Positions 54,480-62,585 of a stretch of 64,000 nt of DNA are shown piece after piece (position 1 is the first letter of the stretch; each line of letters begins with the position of its first letter). The notes under the pieces were generated by a model. It searched no databases. It was not told the origin of the DNA and worked only from the letters and a program-made list of their open reading frames with translations. Where the stretch lies: NCBI RefSeq assembly GCF_004005815.1, contig NZ_SACK01000013.1:25498-89497 (forward strand), written 5' to 3'. The position numbers were made by a program, and so were the translations under genes. The stretch comes from Mucilaginibacter limnophilus. GTDB lineage: Bacteria; Bacteroidota; Bacteroidia; Sphingobacteriales; Sphingobacteriaceae.

Positions 54480-54829
54480 ATTGCTTTTTCTTATATCAGA
54501 TTAACTTAAGCCTATTAATAATTGTTGAAATGATTTTACTGTAAGTTTTGTGGGACGGGCCGTTACCTCACCCAATAAAAACTGTACCCTTCAACAGGAT
54601 ATGAGTTAGCAAATGTTATTGACGTATGGTCATCAAACCGCTAATGCGGCAGATAATTTTTTATCATATTCCTGATGTGAAATTTTATGCTGAACCTTTA
54701 GTATTAAGTTAACCAAGATTGTGGGCATTCCTACGGTCGGGCTTTCCACTTTATCTTCTTTCGAAGGATGCCGTTTCAATCCCTAATGCAGGTGATGACG
54801 AGTTAAACGTTTAAATTTGCAGAACCAAT
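54480..54829. other. Intergenic with mobile-element-like tract
   Basis: About 350 bases without a gene. The stretch near 54722-54790 (GGCATTCCTACGGTCGGGCT, then GGATGCCGTTTCAATCCCTA) resembles short sequences I have seen repeated around conjugative-transposon genes in Sphingobacteriales; this is a recollection, not a match computed here. Confidence 0.3.
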
Positions 54830-55336
54830 TTAATGTAAGTGCACGTAGGTGGTGTCAACCATAAAGCTATATAAACCCTCCATGGTCAACCACAGAGGGT
54901 AGAATCCATATATAGCTTCAACCAAATGACGGCATGTTTGCTTCATCCATATACGTATTCTCGCTGTGATATCTACGAAGGTAATGATCACACCATTTGT
55001 TCTATAATTTGCCCTCATTACATAGGGCAGTATGTTCATCTGGAACCAACTCTTGTCGAGTGTCTGGACCTCTTTTTCTAAAATTTCACCGGTTGCGATG
55101 ACCTGATGGATATTTTCAACAAAGGTGGGAAACCGGAAATTGTCGATAATATCTTCAATTGGTCTACCGATATCCGAATCTTTCAATTTAAACTGGCGCA
55201 TTGCGGGCGGCGTGAACTTTCGCAGCACCAGGTTCGCGTCTACAAACAGCTGCGGGATGATGGTATTGCGAAAGTAGTTCTCTAATAACTCATTGAGCTC
55301 AGTGATTGTGTCAAAATTCTTTTGCGTGTTTTCCAT
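54830..55336 (-). pseudogene. Truncated PAS-domain protein (CheR/kinase type)
   Basis: 168 residues. Residues 1-130 are a good PAS domain of the kind found in CheB-CheR-PAS chemotaxis-like hybrids (PAMRQFKLKDSDIGRPIEDI, NILPYVMRANYRTNGVIITF). After FVDITARI the sequence becomes unrelated (WMKQTCRHLVEAIYGF), and the rest of the expected kinase or methyltransferase is missing. The junction falls in a nested hairpin at 54864-54918, suggesting the gene was cut by an insertion or recombination. Confidence 0.7.
54864..54918. repeat. Nested hairpin at the PAS truncation point
   Basis: AAGCTATATA (54864-54873) pairs with TATATAGCTT (54909-54918), and inside it ACCCTC (54875-54880) pairs with GAGGGT (54895-54900). 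The compact two-stem structure sits in the foreign tail of the truncated PAS gene, like the end of a small mobile element, though no target duplication was found. Confidence 0.45.
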
Positions 55337-55582
55337 AGGCGTGGATTGAAATGCAATGGTGAAGGTAACAAATATTAACTAGCAAGTAATACGGCAGATC
55401 TGACATACCCCTTTCAATACGCTTTCTAAATGCCGATACGAAATTTACATGCTATGAGCTAACCCTTCGCAAACCTTCCCGGAGAATTAACAAGATCAGG
55501 TTCTCAATTGTTTATCGCTCATAGTGGTGTAGCCAGTGAGATTTCCTAAGCGTTCGGCATTATTTTAGCAAAAAATTAAACA

Positions 55583-56023
55583 ATGAGTTGGACCTGCCCA
55601 AAATGTGATCGCGAACTGCCCTGGAAAGATTACCGGCATTATTGCCAGCGGGTCAGCCTGGACAGCTTGTTTGAAGGCCGCTCTCCGGAATTGGTATTGG
55701 CGTTTGATAAGATGTTAGCCGAAGTGGCGGATTGGGAGAAAGTACTTGTGGGCATAACGCCGAATTGTATTGTCTTTACCCGGAGGGTGGGTTTTCTGAT
55801 CATCCGTCCGATGAAAAAATGGCTGGACATCAAACTTTATTCTGCCGTGGCACATCCGGAAAAGCCGATCATCAAAAGCATCAAAGTGGGTAACAAATAT
55901 GAGAACCATATTCGCGTTGATGCTGTAGATGACGTAGGACCAGGTTTATTCGTCTACATTCGTGGATCTTACGAATTAATGCGCAAGAAACGCCAGGAGG
56001 ACCTTGGAATTGACCTCCAATAA
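55583..56023 (+). CDS. DUF5655-domain protein
   Basis: 146 residues. A possible zinc knuckle opens the protein (MSWTCPKCDRELPWKDYRHYC, with C5, C8 and C21), followed by the DUF5655 body (LVLAFDKMLAEVADWEKV, NCIVFTRRVGFLIIRPMKKW, HPEKPIIKSIKVGNKYENH). The domain is widespread, of unknown function, and related to DUF1801-like proteins. The gene is convergent with the LytTR response regulator. Confidence 0.8.
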   Translation: MSWTCPKCDRELPWKDYRHYCQRVSLDSLFEGRSPELVLAFDKMLAEVADWEKVLVGITPNCIVFTRRVGFLIIRPMKKWLDIKLYSAVAHPEKPIIKSIKVGNKYENHIRVDAVDDVGPGLFVYIRGSYELMRKKRQEDLGIDLQ

Positions 56024-56034
56024 ATGAATGCTTT

Positions 56035-56769
56035 TCAGCCATTGGCGTTTGTCAAAACATTCAACACTTGCATGCGGTAAAGCTTTCCGATCGGAATTAC
56101 ATCGCTTCCTATGTTAATTTCATCTTGGGTATACGAATCGATCTTATCCAGCGCTGTAAGATAGGAACGATGTACTCTGATGAATGACGCCGCCGGAAGC
56201 ATGCTCTCGAGGGAAGTGATCGCATATTTAGTAATGACCGGTCCTTTGATCGTATTTATCTTTACATAATCCTTTAAGCTTTCGATGTATAGAATATCGC
56301 CAAGCATGACCTTGACCATTTTCCGATCGGCGCGAAAGTACAAGAAAGCATGATCAACGTTATCCTGAGTGTTGAGGGGCGGTTGGGCTTCGTTTTTAAC
56401 GTCGTGCTCCGGCAGTGCTTTCATAACCGCTTTCAGAAACCGATCGAAACGGATAGGCTTGACCAGGTAATCTGTAACATCCAATTCAAAGGCCCTTACC
56501 GCATATTGTTCAAATGCGGTCGTCAGGATGATCTTTGGCGGATTGACCAGTGTGCCAACGAGATCCAACCCCGAGATCTGTGGCATTTGAATATCCAGGA
56601 ACAGCAGATCGATGTGGTGTTGTTTAAGCATGCCAATGGCCTGCACCGCATTACCACATTCCCCGATCAGGGTAAGCATCGGTAGCTGAGCGACATAACG
56701 TCGCAACACCTCCCTTGCAGGCGGTTCATCGTCAACAATGAGGCAGTTATATTTCCTGACGGGTTCCAT
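56035..56769 (-). CDS. LytTR-family response regulator
   Basis: 244 residues. The receiver has CLIVDDEPPAREVLRRY (acidic pair), phospho-Asp in LLFLDIQMPQISG, and Lys in YLVKPIRF; the LytTR output domain has ILYIESLKDYVKINT and FIRVHRSYLTALDKID. It overlaps its cognate kinase gene by 23 bases, so both are co-translated. Its targets probably include the divergent secreted-protein genes at 58132 onward. Confidence 0.94.
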   Translation of the reverse strand: MEPVRKYNCLIVDDEPPAREVLRRYVAQLPMLTLIGECGNAVQAIGMLKQHHIDLLFLDIQMPQISGLDLVGTLVNPPKIILTTAFEQYAVRAFELDVTDYLVKPIRFDRFLKAVMKALPEHDVKNEAQPPLNTQDNVDHAFLYFRADRKMVKVMLGDILYIESLKDYVKINTIKGPVITKYAITSLESMLPAASFIRVHRSYLTALDKIDSYTQDEINIGSDVIPIGKLYRMQVLNVLTNANG

Positions 56770-57910
56770 TATAAACAGTTTTCACCACATCTGCAGGAAC
56801 GGTTGCAAGCATGATCTTCAGATTTACGATATACATTTCTTCTTCTTCATTGATCACCAGTTCATGCCTATCGGGATACAATAGTTCCAGACGTTTGAGC
56901 ACATTGGTGATCCCGATCCCCGGGTTCGCGTTTTTACTGGTAACAGGTTTGCCATTGATCAGTTTCATCGACAGTTCATCGTTGATCACAAGAACAGTAA
57001 GGCTGATCCAGGGATGCTCAGTTACCTGGCTTGCACCGTGTTTGAAGGCGTTTTCAACAAAGGGCAAAAGCATTAACGGCGAGATCCAATGATCAGTTGC
57101 TTTCGGCATTTGAACGGATATATCCAGACTCTGGTCATACCGTGCCGACTCCAGTGCAAAATAATCGCCTATCATTTTCAGCTCTTTTTCGAGCGGCACC
57201 AAGGGCATACTGCAATCATACAGGATATACCGGAGCAATTGAGATAGTCCCATGATCATTCCCGATGCCTTCTCGGACACTTCTTGGGTAAACGAGTAAA
57301 TATTATTAAGCGTGTTAAACAGGAAATGCGGATGCAATTGCGCCTTTAACATCTGCAGTTCGGCATTCGCTTTTTCTTTTTCCAGCAGCAGCGCCGCCTG
57401 CTGTCTTTCATAGAAGCACTTCATGAGCTTGATCGCAGCTGCCACGCCGCCCACGGTGATACTGCCGCGCAAACCGGCCAGCATGGCCACGCCGAACTGC
57501 ACATAAAACGCCGGATGAGGCTCCCGCGCAACAATCGGTGAGATCTCGTCCGCATTCAAATGACGTATGTAGTCAATCACGGTCATGGATAAGGCTGCTG
57601 ACAAAGCAGCGGTTATCAAGACCAATAAGGCCGCGCTTAAAATAGCCCAAAGATATCTGCCTGGCAACACCAGTTTAGGAATGACCAGATACATGAGCGT
57701 GTAAGCCAGAAACATACTTGGGATCATATACATCAAGGTTTCCGGTGATGTGATGATCAGGCGGTGCAGAAAGGGTTGTTGCTGCAAGGCAGGTGACGGC
57801 GAGAACGAGTACAGCAAAAGCTGGAACAGGAACCAAAGCAGCCAAAAGCTAAGATGCCGCAATAGCCGCCATTGAGTGCTGTTGGAATAAATAAATGGTA
57901 TTTGCTGCAT
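56747..57910 (-). CDS. LytS-like sensor histidine kinase
   Basis: 387 residues. Four transmembrane helices in the first 160 residues carry no obvious periplasmic domain. They are followed by the His_kinase domain with the phospho-His in QLHPHFLFNTLNNIYSF and the ATPase end (FVENAFKHGASQ; GIGITNVLKRLELLYP). It partners the LytTR regulator. Expression probably starts from the TACGTTTG box at 57979-57986, beside a palindrome at 58004-58028. The signal sensed is unknown. Confidence 0.94.
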   Translation of the reverse strand: MQQIPFIYSNSTQWRLLRHLSFWLLWFLFQLLLYSFSPSPALQQQPFLHRLIITSPETLMYMIPSMFLAYTLMYLVIPKLVLPGRYLWAILSAALLVLITAALSAALSMTVIDYIRHLNADEISPIVAREPHPAFYVQFGVAMLAGLRGSITVGGVAAAIKLMKCFYERQQAALLLEKEKANAELQMLKAQLHPHFLFNTLNNIYSFTQEVSEKASGMIMGLSQLLRYILYDCSMPLVPLEKELKMIGDYFALESARYDQSLDISVQMPKATDHWISPLMLLPFVENAFKHGASQVTEHPWISLTVLVINDELSMKLINGKPVTSKNANPGIGITNVLKRLELLYPDRHELVINEEEEMYIVNLKIMLATVPADVVKTVYNGTRQEI

Positions 57911-57978
57911 CAGCGTTAATTATCACACTAAGATACATATAGGCTATTAAAGGAAACTATCGCCTGCTACTTATTCGA

Positions 57979-57986
57979 CAAACGTA
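57979..57986 (-). promoter_or_regulatory. Histidine kinase operon promoter -7 box
   Basis: On the minus strand this is TACGTTTG, an exact TAnnTTTG box, 69 bases before the kinase ATG. Confidence 0.5.
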
Positions 57987-58003
57987 GTGAAGATAACGAT
58001 CAA

Positions 58004-58028
58004 ATCATTTCATCGACGACGAAATGAT
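58004..58028. promoter_or_regulatory. 25-bp operator-like palindrome
   Basis: ATCATTTCATCG (58004-58015) is separated by one base from CGACGAAATGAT (58017-58028), its reverse complement but for one base. Its centre is 33-34 bases upstream of the kinase -7 box, so it covers the -33 region of that promoter and lies about 95 bases from the opposite one. This is the position of an operator that would repress or autoregulate the two-component system. Confidence 0.55.
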
Positions 58029-58107
58029 CTGATAGACAAAGATCAAGTATATGTTTTCGGAATGGCTACGCCGGGCTACTTTCCAAGTTCTGTATTGCCA
58101 ACTCTGG

Positions 58108-58115
58108 TAGATTTG
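58108..58115 (+). promoter_or_regulatory. Promoter -7 box of the NTF2-like gene pair
   Basis: TAGATTTG fits TAnnTTTG exactly and lies 16 bases before the ATG at 58132. Confidence 0.5.
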
Positions 58116-58131
58116 AACAAAAACGAATACG

Positions 58132-58590
58132 ATGAAAGCATTATTGACCTTCATTTTCTTGACCTCTTTATCGCTTGGTGCGTTCGCGCAGATCGATACG
58201 GCCAGCTACCCCAAGGAGCGCCAGGAAATCCGACAACTTTTGCGCAGCCAGGTCCCCAACACGAACATCGATTGCGCGGATATGATCGCCGTTGGACCCA
58301 AAGGTGACATTTCCTTCACCCGTCAGCAATGGATCGAAGCGCAGAAAAAAGAGAAACTGGTATTTAAGTCCGTCAGACCGGTACCTGGCAATGAGTTCAT
58401 CCGGATCTATGATGGCACCACAGCGGTGGTCAACCTGCTGATCAATGTAAATATCGTGGTTGATGGCCGCGACATGAATATCAAGGTCCGCCGTTTGGAA
58501 GTATATCACAAAACCGCTGGTAATTGGTGCCGTGTGGCCGGCCAGGGTACGCAGGTAGATGAGAACTTATTCCCTGTAACTAATAAATAA
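58132..58590 (+). CDS. Exported NTF2-like (DUF4440-type) protein
   Basis: 152 residues with signal peptide MKALLTFIFLTSLSLGAFAQ. The remainder has the NTF2-like cone fold pattern (EIRQLLRSQVPNTNIDCADM; FIRIYDGTTAVVNLLINVNI; VYHKTAGNWCRVAGQGTQV). Such secreted folds bind small hydrophobic ligands or act as minor enzymes; no activity can be assigned. It starts a three-gene run divergent from the LytS/LytR system. Confidence 0.8.
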   Translation: MKALLTFIFLTSLSLGAFAQIDTASYPKERQEIRQLLRSQVPNTNIDCADMIAVGPKGDISFTRQQWIEAQKKEKLVFKSVRPVPGNEFIRIYDGTTAVVNLLINVNIVVDGRDMNIKVRRLEVYHKTAGNWCRVAGQGTQVDENLFPVTNK

Positions 58591-58609
58591 CTTTAATACG
58601 ATCACACTC

Positions 58610-59050
58610 ATGAAAGTAAGCATCTTGACAGTTTTACTGTTACTCGTTATTAAATTCTCCATCGCTCAAAGCGCCGTCGAAAACGAGATCCATAGGCTGG
58701 ATCAACTGGAAGCAAAAGCCACTATTAGTGGCGATACCCTCACCTTAAAGAAGTTGTGGTCGCCAAGTTTTGTGGTGAATAACCCGGCAAACAGGGTCGT
58801 GAACGTCACTCAAATACGGCAGCTGATGAAGGAAGGCAAGATCGCCTATACGACTTTTAGTCGTGTCATCGAAAAGATAACGATCAACGGCCCTGTTGCG
58901 GTAACGATGGGTTATGAAGAAAATGAGCCCGAAAAAGCAACGGATAACGCCGGGAAAAAAGTGACCCGCCGGTACACCAATGTCTGGCTAAAGGAAAAGG
59001 ACGGCTGGAGGATCATTGCACGGCAGGCGACCATCATTGATGTAAAGTAA
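58610..59050 (+). CDS. Exported DUF4440/NTF2-like protein (second copy)
   Basis: 146 residues, with signal peptide MKVSILTVLLLLVIKFSIAQ. The NTF2-like domain (RLDQLEAKATISGDTLTLKK, LWSPSFVVNNPANRV, TNVWLKEKDGWRIIARQATI) matches DUF4440 well. It begins 20 bases after the first NTF2-like gene and is probably a paralogue of it, so the pair may form a heteromeric product or bind related ligands. Confidence 0.85.
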   Translation: MKVSILTVLLLLVIKFSIAQSAVENEIHRLDQLEAKATISGDTLTLKKLWSPSFVVNNPANRVVNVTQIRQLMKEGKIAYTTFSRVIEKITINGPVAVTMGYEENEPEKATDNAGKKVTRRYTNVWLKEKDGWRIIARQATIIDVK

Positions 59051-59078
59051 AGAAGGTTAGACTCTAAATTTCTGCACT

Positions 59079-59909
59079 ATGAAAAAAGCTATTCATCTGC
59101 TGATCACTATATCAGCGTTGCACCTACTTTTGTTAAATATAGGCTGTAAAAAAGACAAAACACAAAAAGATCCGGATAAAGACACCAAAGGCCTATACAG
59201 CTTTTCGAACACAGAATATACCGGACTAGCGAATGTTGGCAATCATTATTTTCCCCGCCCGCTGTCTTTACGGTTCGGGGCGAAGGATAGTGTTACCGCC
59301 TGGTCGCATTTAACGCTTAGTGTATGGCGCCGTGGCGATGTGCACGGTAAAATAACAAAAGTAGAAGAGGACGCCGAGGGGTTCACCTATGTCACGATAC
59401 TTTTTGATCTGCCCGGGGATGAACAATACAACTCACCGCAGGTGTATAGGATCTCTGCCGATAAGAAAACCATCACCGGTGGCTCTTCACCCATTATCTC
59501 CATGGTCGATATGAAGCTGTTTCCCAAAGATGCACCCAGCGTGGTAGGTGTTTGGGCGCAGCCGGAACATCCCGGATGGTTCCCGGATGTAAACGTTATA
59601 TATTTTCTGGAAAGGGGTGTGACCAATTATAAGCAAAACGGTGAGTTTATCCTCGTAGCATTTGATCCGGCACTAAACTTTGCCGAAAAATTTAAACAGG
59701 ATGGTTCACGTATCACATTCTGGGGCGTTAACCCACTAGTGACGGCGAACAAAATTACCAGTATTTCATATTATGGCGTGCTCTCGGCTGACGGCAAGAT
59801 ATTATATGTTGATGCCTACGAGTTTTCAGCTGTACGTATAACAACTTCATTAAGCACATCTAATTCTTACGGGCCGAGAGGGGTGACACCTTGGTTGATC
59901 AGGCAATAG
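59079..59909 (+). CDS. Lipoprotein of unknown function
   Basis: 276 residues with a lipobox (LLLNIGCKKDK, Cys about 23). The mature part is beta-rich (YSFSNTEYTGLANVGNHYFP, PVIS-like repeats, DVNVIYFLERGVTNYKQNG, ILYVDAYEFSAVRI), like the small sandwich or barrel lipoproteins of Bacteroidota, but I do not recognise a named family. It follows the two NTF2-like genes by 28 bases and ends in a hairpin (59946). Confidence 0.7.
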   Translation: MKKAIHLLITISALHLLLLNIGCKKDKTQKDPDKDTKGLYSFSNTEYTGLANVGNHYFPRPLSLRFGAKDSVTAWSHLTLSVWRRGDVHGKITKVEEDAEGFTYVTILFDLPGDEQYNSPQVYRISADKKTITGGSSPIISMVDMKLFPKDAPSVVGVWAQPEHPGWFPDVNVIYFLERGVTNYKQNGEFILVAFDPALNFAEKFKQDGSRITFWGVNPLVTANKITSISYYGVLSADGKILYVDAYEFSAVRITTSLSTSNSYGPRGVTPWLIRQ

Positions 59910-59945
59910 GTCTATCAGTTAAGAAAATAGCTTTATTATTGTTAA

Positions 59946-59972
59946 AGCGGCCATTAGTTTTTAATGGCCGCT
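59946..59972. terminator. Convergent hairpin between lipoprotein and oxidoreductase
   Basis: AGCGGCCATTA (59946-59956) and TAATGGCCGCT (59962-59972) form an 11-bp stem, extended by matching ATTATTG/CAATAAT flanks. T runs are weak, but the position between convergent stops supports a terminator. Confidence 0.55.
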
Positions 59973-59980
59973 ATCAATAA

Positions 59981-60987
59981 TTAAAGGCTGATGATCACTT
60001 TTTCGACCTGTTTATTCGATTCCAAGAACCGGTGAGCATCTGCTATGGCGTCCAGCGTGAATGATCCTGCGATCACTGGATTCAATTTGCCGCTTGCTAA
60101 TCCTTCGTAAATGAACGTCTTTGCAGCTTGTAACCGGGATGGGTCAAAGTTTACATCGGCAACCGTAAAACCGCTGATCTGCACGTTCTTTTTCAGTATC
60201 TCCCAAGTGTTGATGGTTGCAGGTTCAGGACTTAAAGTGCCATAGATCAATATCCTGGCTTTGAGCGCTGCGGCGGCAAGCAAACCGCTGAAAGCCGGAC
60301 CACCCACCGCATCTAAGATGATATTTGCGCCTTTATGATGCGTAATGCGGTTGACCTCTTCTGCGATATCCTGTTCGCTGCTAACGATAACATAGGAAGC
60401 ACCGGCCTCAAGCAACGCTGCTCTTTTTGCTGCGGACGTGCTGATGGCAATCGGAATAGCGCCAGCTGCATTAGCGATCTGGATCGCGGAGATCCCAACC
60501 GCGCTGGAAGCGGCATTGATCAGTACGAACTGCCCGGTTTGTGCATTAGCTTGGTCGATAAGCAGGCCGTAAGCGGTCAGGTAGGTGCTCCACAAGGCGG
60601 CGGCTTTCTGAAAGCTCAGGTTGTCAGTTATCTTTTCAACGGCATAGGCAGGTGCCAGCACCAGCTCACGTGCATGGCGTATTGATTCAGTGAAAATGCC
60701 GGGATGATACTTACCCTATCGCCGGCCTGCACATGTGTTACATGCTCGCCAACAGCATCTACTACCCCGGAAGCTTCATAGCCGATCCTGGCCGGGAATA
60801 TCGGGTGTTCAAGGTTAGCGCCATTTCTGTACATCACATCAGCCCGGTTCAATCCCAGTGCTTTGGTGGCGATACGTACCTCGCCTGGTCCCGGAGCTGG
60901 GATGGTCAGGTTTTTAACTTGTAGTACATCTGCACTGCCAGTGTTTTCAAATATGACAGTGTCGGCGTTCTTGGCTATCGTTTTCAT
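59981..60987 (-). pseudogene. Quinone oxidoreductase (zinc-independent MDR), one-base frameshift
   Basis: A QOR-type medium-chain reductase of about 335 residues in two frames. From ATG 60987 the GroES-like half (VIFENTGSADVLQVKNLTIP, LNRADVMYRNGA, GYEASGVVDAVGEHV) runs to AFSLNQYAMH. One missing base near 60669 then shifts it, and the second half (LAPAYAVEKITDNLSFQKAA; NAASSAVGISAIQIANAAG; LDAVGGPAF) completes the Rossmann domain. Adding a single base (ACGTGAG to ACGGTGAG) restores one protein, MHGELVLAPAYA. No zinc-binding cysteines are present, as expected for QORs. Its promoter region carries an FNR-like palindrome shared with the adjacent regulator. Confidence 0.82.
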
Positions 60988-61060
60988 GTTTTGTTGATTT
61001 TATAAAGCAAATTTGAGATATTAAGACCGCCTGCTAAGGTGACCTGGCGCATCAAAATCT

Positions 61061-61076
61061 GTTGATATAGATCAAC
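61061..61076. promoter_or_regulatory. FNR-type operator in the divergent promoter region
   Basis: GTTGAT-ATAG-ATCAAC is a perfect inverted repeat containing TTGAT-N4-ATCAA, the classic FNR consensus. It is 27 bases before the Crp gene start, and its centre is 25 bases upstream of the centre of that gene's -7 box (61090-61097), i.e. over the -33 region. On the other side it is centred 57 bases from a CAAATTTG box of the quinone oxidoreductase. Confidence 0.75.
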
Positions 61077-61089
61077 GCCTGCAGAATTG

Positions 61090-61097
61090 TATATTTG
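61090..61097 (+). promoter_or_regulatory. FNR-like regulator promoter -7 box
   Basis: TATATTTG, an exact TAnnTTTG box, six bases before ATG 61103, so the transcript has essentially no leader. Confidence 0.55.
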
Positions 61098-61102
61098 GAT
61101 GT

Positions 61103-61684
61103 ATGCTTGAACCGCTAATAGAATATATTAACCAACGTGCACAGACACACCTTTCAACGTCCGATATAGCATTGTTGCGGGAGGTAATGGTCTTTAAGCG
61201 CTATAAGAAAAAGCAATTTCTTTTGCAGGACGGCGATGTCTGCAAAAACCTGAGCTTTATACTTAAGGGAGCCACCCGGCAGTACTCCGTTGATGAAAAA
61301 GGTAATGAGCATATCATGGCCCTTTGCATTGAGGGTTGGTGGACAGGTGACCGGGAAAGTTACTTCAGGAGCGTTCCCTCGGTATATAATATCGACGCCT
61401 GGGAAGAAACGGAAGTGCTCATGCTACCTAAGACCGAGCTTCCCCGCGTAAGTAATATACCTGCATTTGCCGAAATGCGGATGACCCTGGATGAGAACTA
61501 TTCCATTGCCGCGCAAAAACGCGTGTTAGTGTCGATCAGTCATAGTGCAGAAAAGCGGTTTGAGGAACTTGCCAAAACCTACCCGGAATTTTTACAGCGC
61601 TTTCCGCAGCATATTGTGGCTTCTTACCTGGGTATCACCAAAGAAACATTGAGCCGCATTCGTAGCCAGGCCGCCAGGAAATAA
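61103..61684 (+). CDS. Crp/Fnr-family regulator with FNR-like recognition helix
   Basis: 193 residues. The beta roll (FLLQDGDVCKNLSFILKGAT) lacks both FNR iron-sulfur cysteines and cAMP residues, so its ligand is unknown. The C-terminal helix-turn-helix reads VASYLGITKETLSRIRSQ; the ETLSR core matches the ExxSR residues by which E. coli FNR reads TTGAT. Palindromes with that sequence lie just upstream (61061) and before the next gene (61702). I infer direct control of the flanking oxidoreductase and SDR genes and autoregulation. Confidence 0.93.
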   Translation: MLEPLIEYINQRAQTHLSTSDIALLREVMVFKRYKKKQFLLQDGDVCKNLSFILKGATRQYSVDEKGNEHIMALCIEGWWTGDRESYFRSVPSVYNIDAWEETEVLMLPKTELPRVSNIPAFAEMRMTLDENYSIAAQKRVLVSISHSAEKRFEELAKTYPEFLQRFPQHIVASYLGITKETLSRIRSQAARK

Positions 61685-61701
61685 TGGCGAGCCAAGCAAC
61701 A

Positions 61702-61719
61702 CGTTGATAAATATCAACG
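61702..61719. promoter_or_regulatory. Second FNR-type operator upstream of the SDR gene
   Basis: CGTTGAT-AAAT-ATCAACG is a perfect inverted repeat with the same TTGAT-N4-ATCAA core as at 61061. Its centre is 57 bases upstream of the centre of a GACCTTTG box (61764-61771), the same spacing as for the oxidoreductase promoter. It begins just past the Crp gene stop. Confidence 0.75.
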
Positions 61720-61800
61720 GTTTTTGATAATTAACCTCATCGTTCCTGCTGCCCTTGCTGCCTGACCTTTGTGATGTAATCATAAAAGAAAATAAACATC

Positions 61801-62547
61801 ATGAGATCATTAAAAGGAAAGGTTGCCCTGGTTACAGGTGGTAGCCGCGGCATAGGCGCCGGTATCGTTAACCGATTGGCTGAAGAAGGCGTTAAAGTAG
61901 CATTTACTTATGTCAGTTCTAAAGAAAAGGCAGAGGCTTTGGCCGCCGGGTTGTCTGCCGGCGGTGAACAGGCAATAGCGATCAAGGCAGATACAGGTAA
62001 CCAGGACGAACTGACTGCCGCTGTAAATGCTGTCCTGCAAAAATTTGGCAGACTCGATATCGTGGTCAATAGTTCCGGTCTGTTCGTCACAGGATCTATT
62101 GATGACGCAAATGCCGATATCAATGCCTTGGAAAAACAGTGGGAGGTCAATGTGCATGGTGCGGTTCACCTGGTCCGTACAGCGTTACCCCATATGAGCG
62201 CGGGCGGACGGATCATCAATATCGGCTCGACCGGTGGCAGCCGTTCACCTTATCCGGGCATAGGCGATTATGCCGCTACTAAGGCAGCCCTTGCCGCATA
62301 TACCCGTAGCTGGGCCCGCGACCTGGGAGGCCGGAATATCACAGTCAATCTTATACAACCAGGTTTGATCGATACAGATATGAACCCGGCCAATGGGCCT
62401 TACAGCGAGGCCATGGTGCAGTCGGTAGCATTGGGCCGTTATGGAGAAACCAGTGATATTGCCGCAGCGGTTGTCTTTCTGGCAAGCGACGATGCCAAAT
62501 ACATAACCGGTGTAACACTCAACGTAGATGGTGGCCAGACAACCTGA
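61801..62547 (+). CDS. SDR-family oxidoreductase (3-oxoacyl-reductase-like)
   Basis: 248 residues of a classical SDR: TGGSRGIGAGIV at 12-23, VVNSSG near 89-94 (NNAG replaced by NSSG), the Ser of INIGSTGGSRS, and YAATKAAL with the Tyr/Lys pair. The end VTLNVDGGQTT fits FabG-like enzymes. It is probably NADPH-dependent. The promoter carries an FNR-like palindrome, placing it under the adjacent regulator. An NTF2-like gene follows after 38 bases and is likely co-transcribed. Confidence 0.94.
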   Translation: MRSLKGKVALVTGGSRGIGAGIVNRLAEEGVKVAFTYVSSKEKAEALAAGLSAGGEQAIAIKADTGNQDELTAAVNAVLQKFGRLDIVVNSSGLFVTGSIDDANADINALEKQWEVNVHGAVHLVRTALPHMSAGGRIINIGSTGGSRSPYPGIGDYAATKAALAAYTRSWARDLGGRNITVNLIQPGLIDTDMNPANGPYSEAMVQSVALGRYGETSDIAAAVVFLASDDAKYITGVTLNVDGGQTT

Positions 62548-62585
62548 GGAGGACTCTTATAATTATTTAACTCACTAACGAAAAA

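Noticed and set aside
57987..58307. 106-codon plus-strand ORF
   Set aside because: It overlaps the operator palindrome and the signal peptide of the NTF2-like gene in another frame; the NTF2 frame is clearly the coding one.
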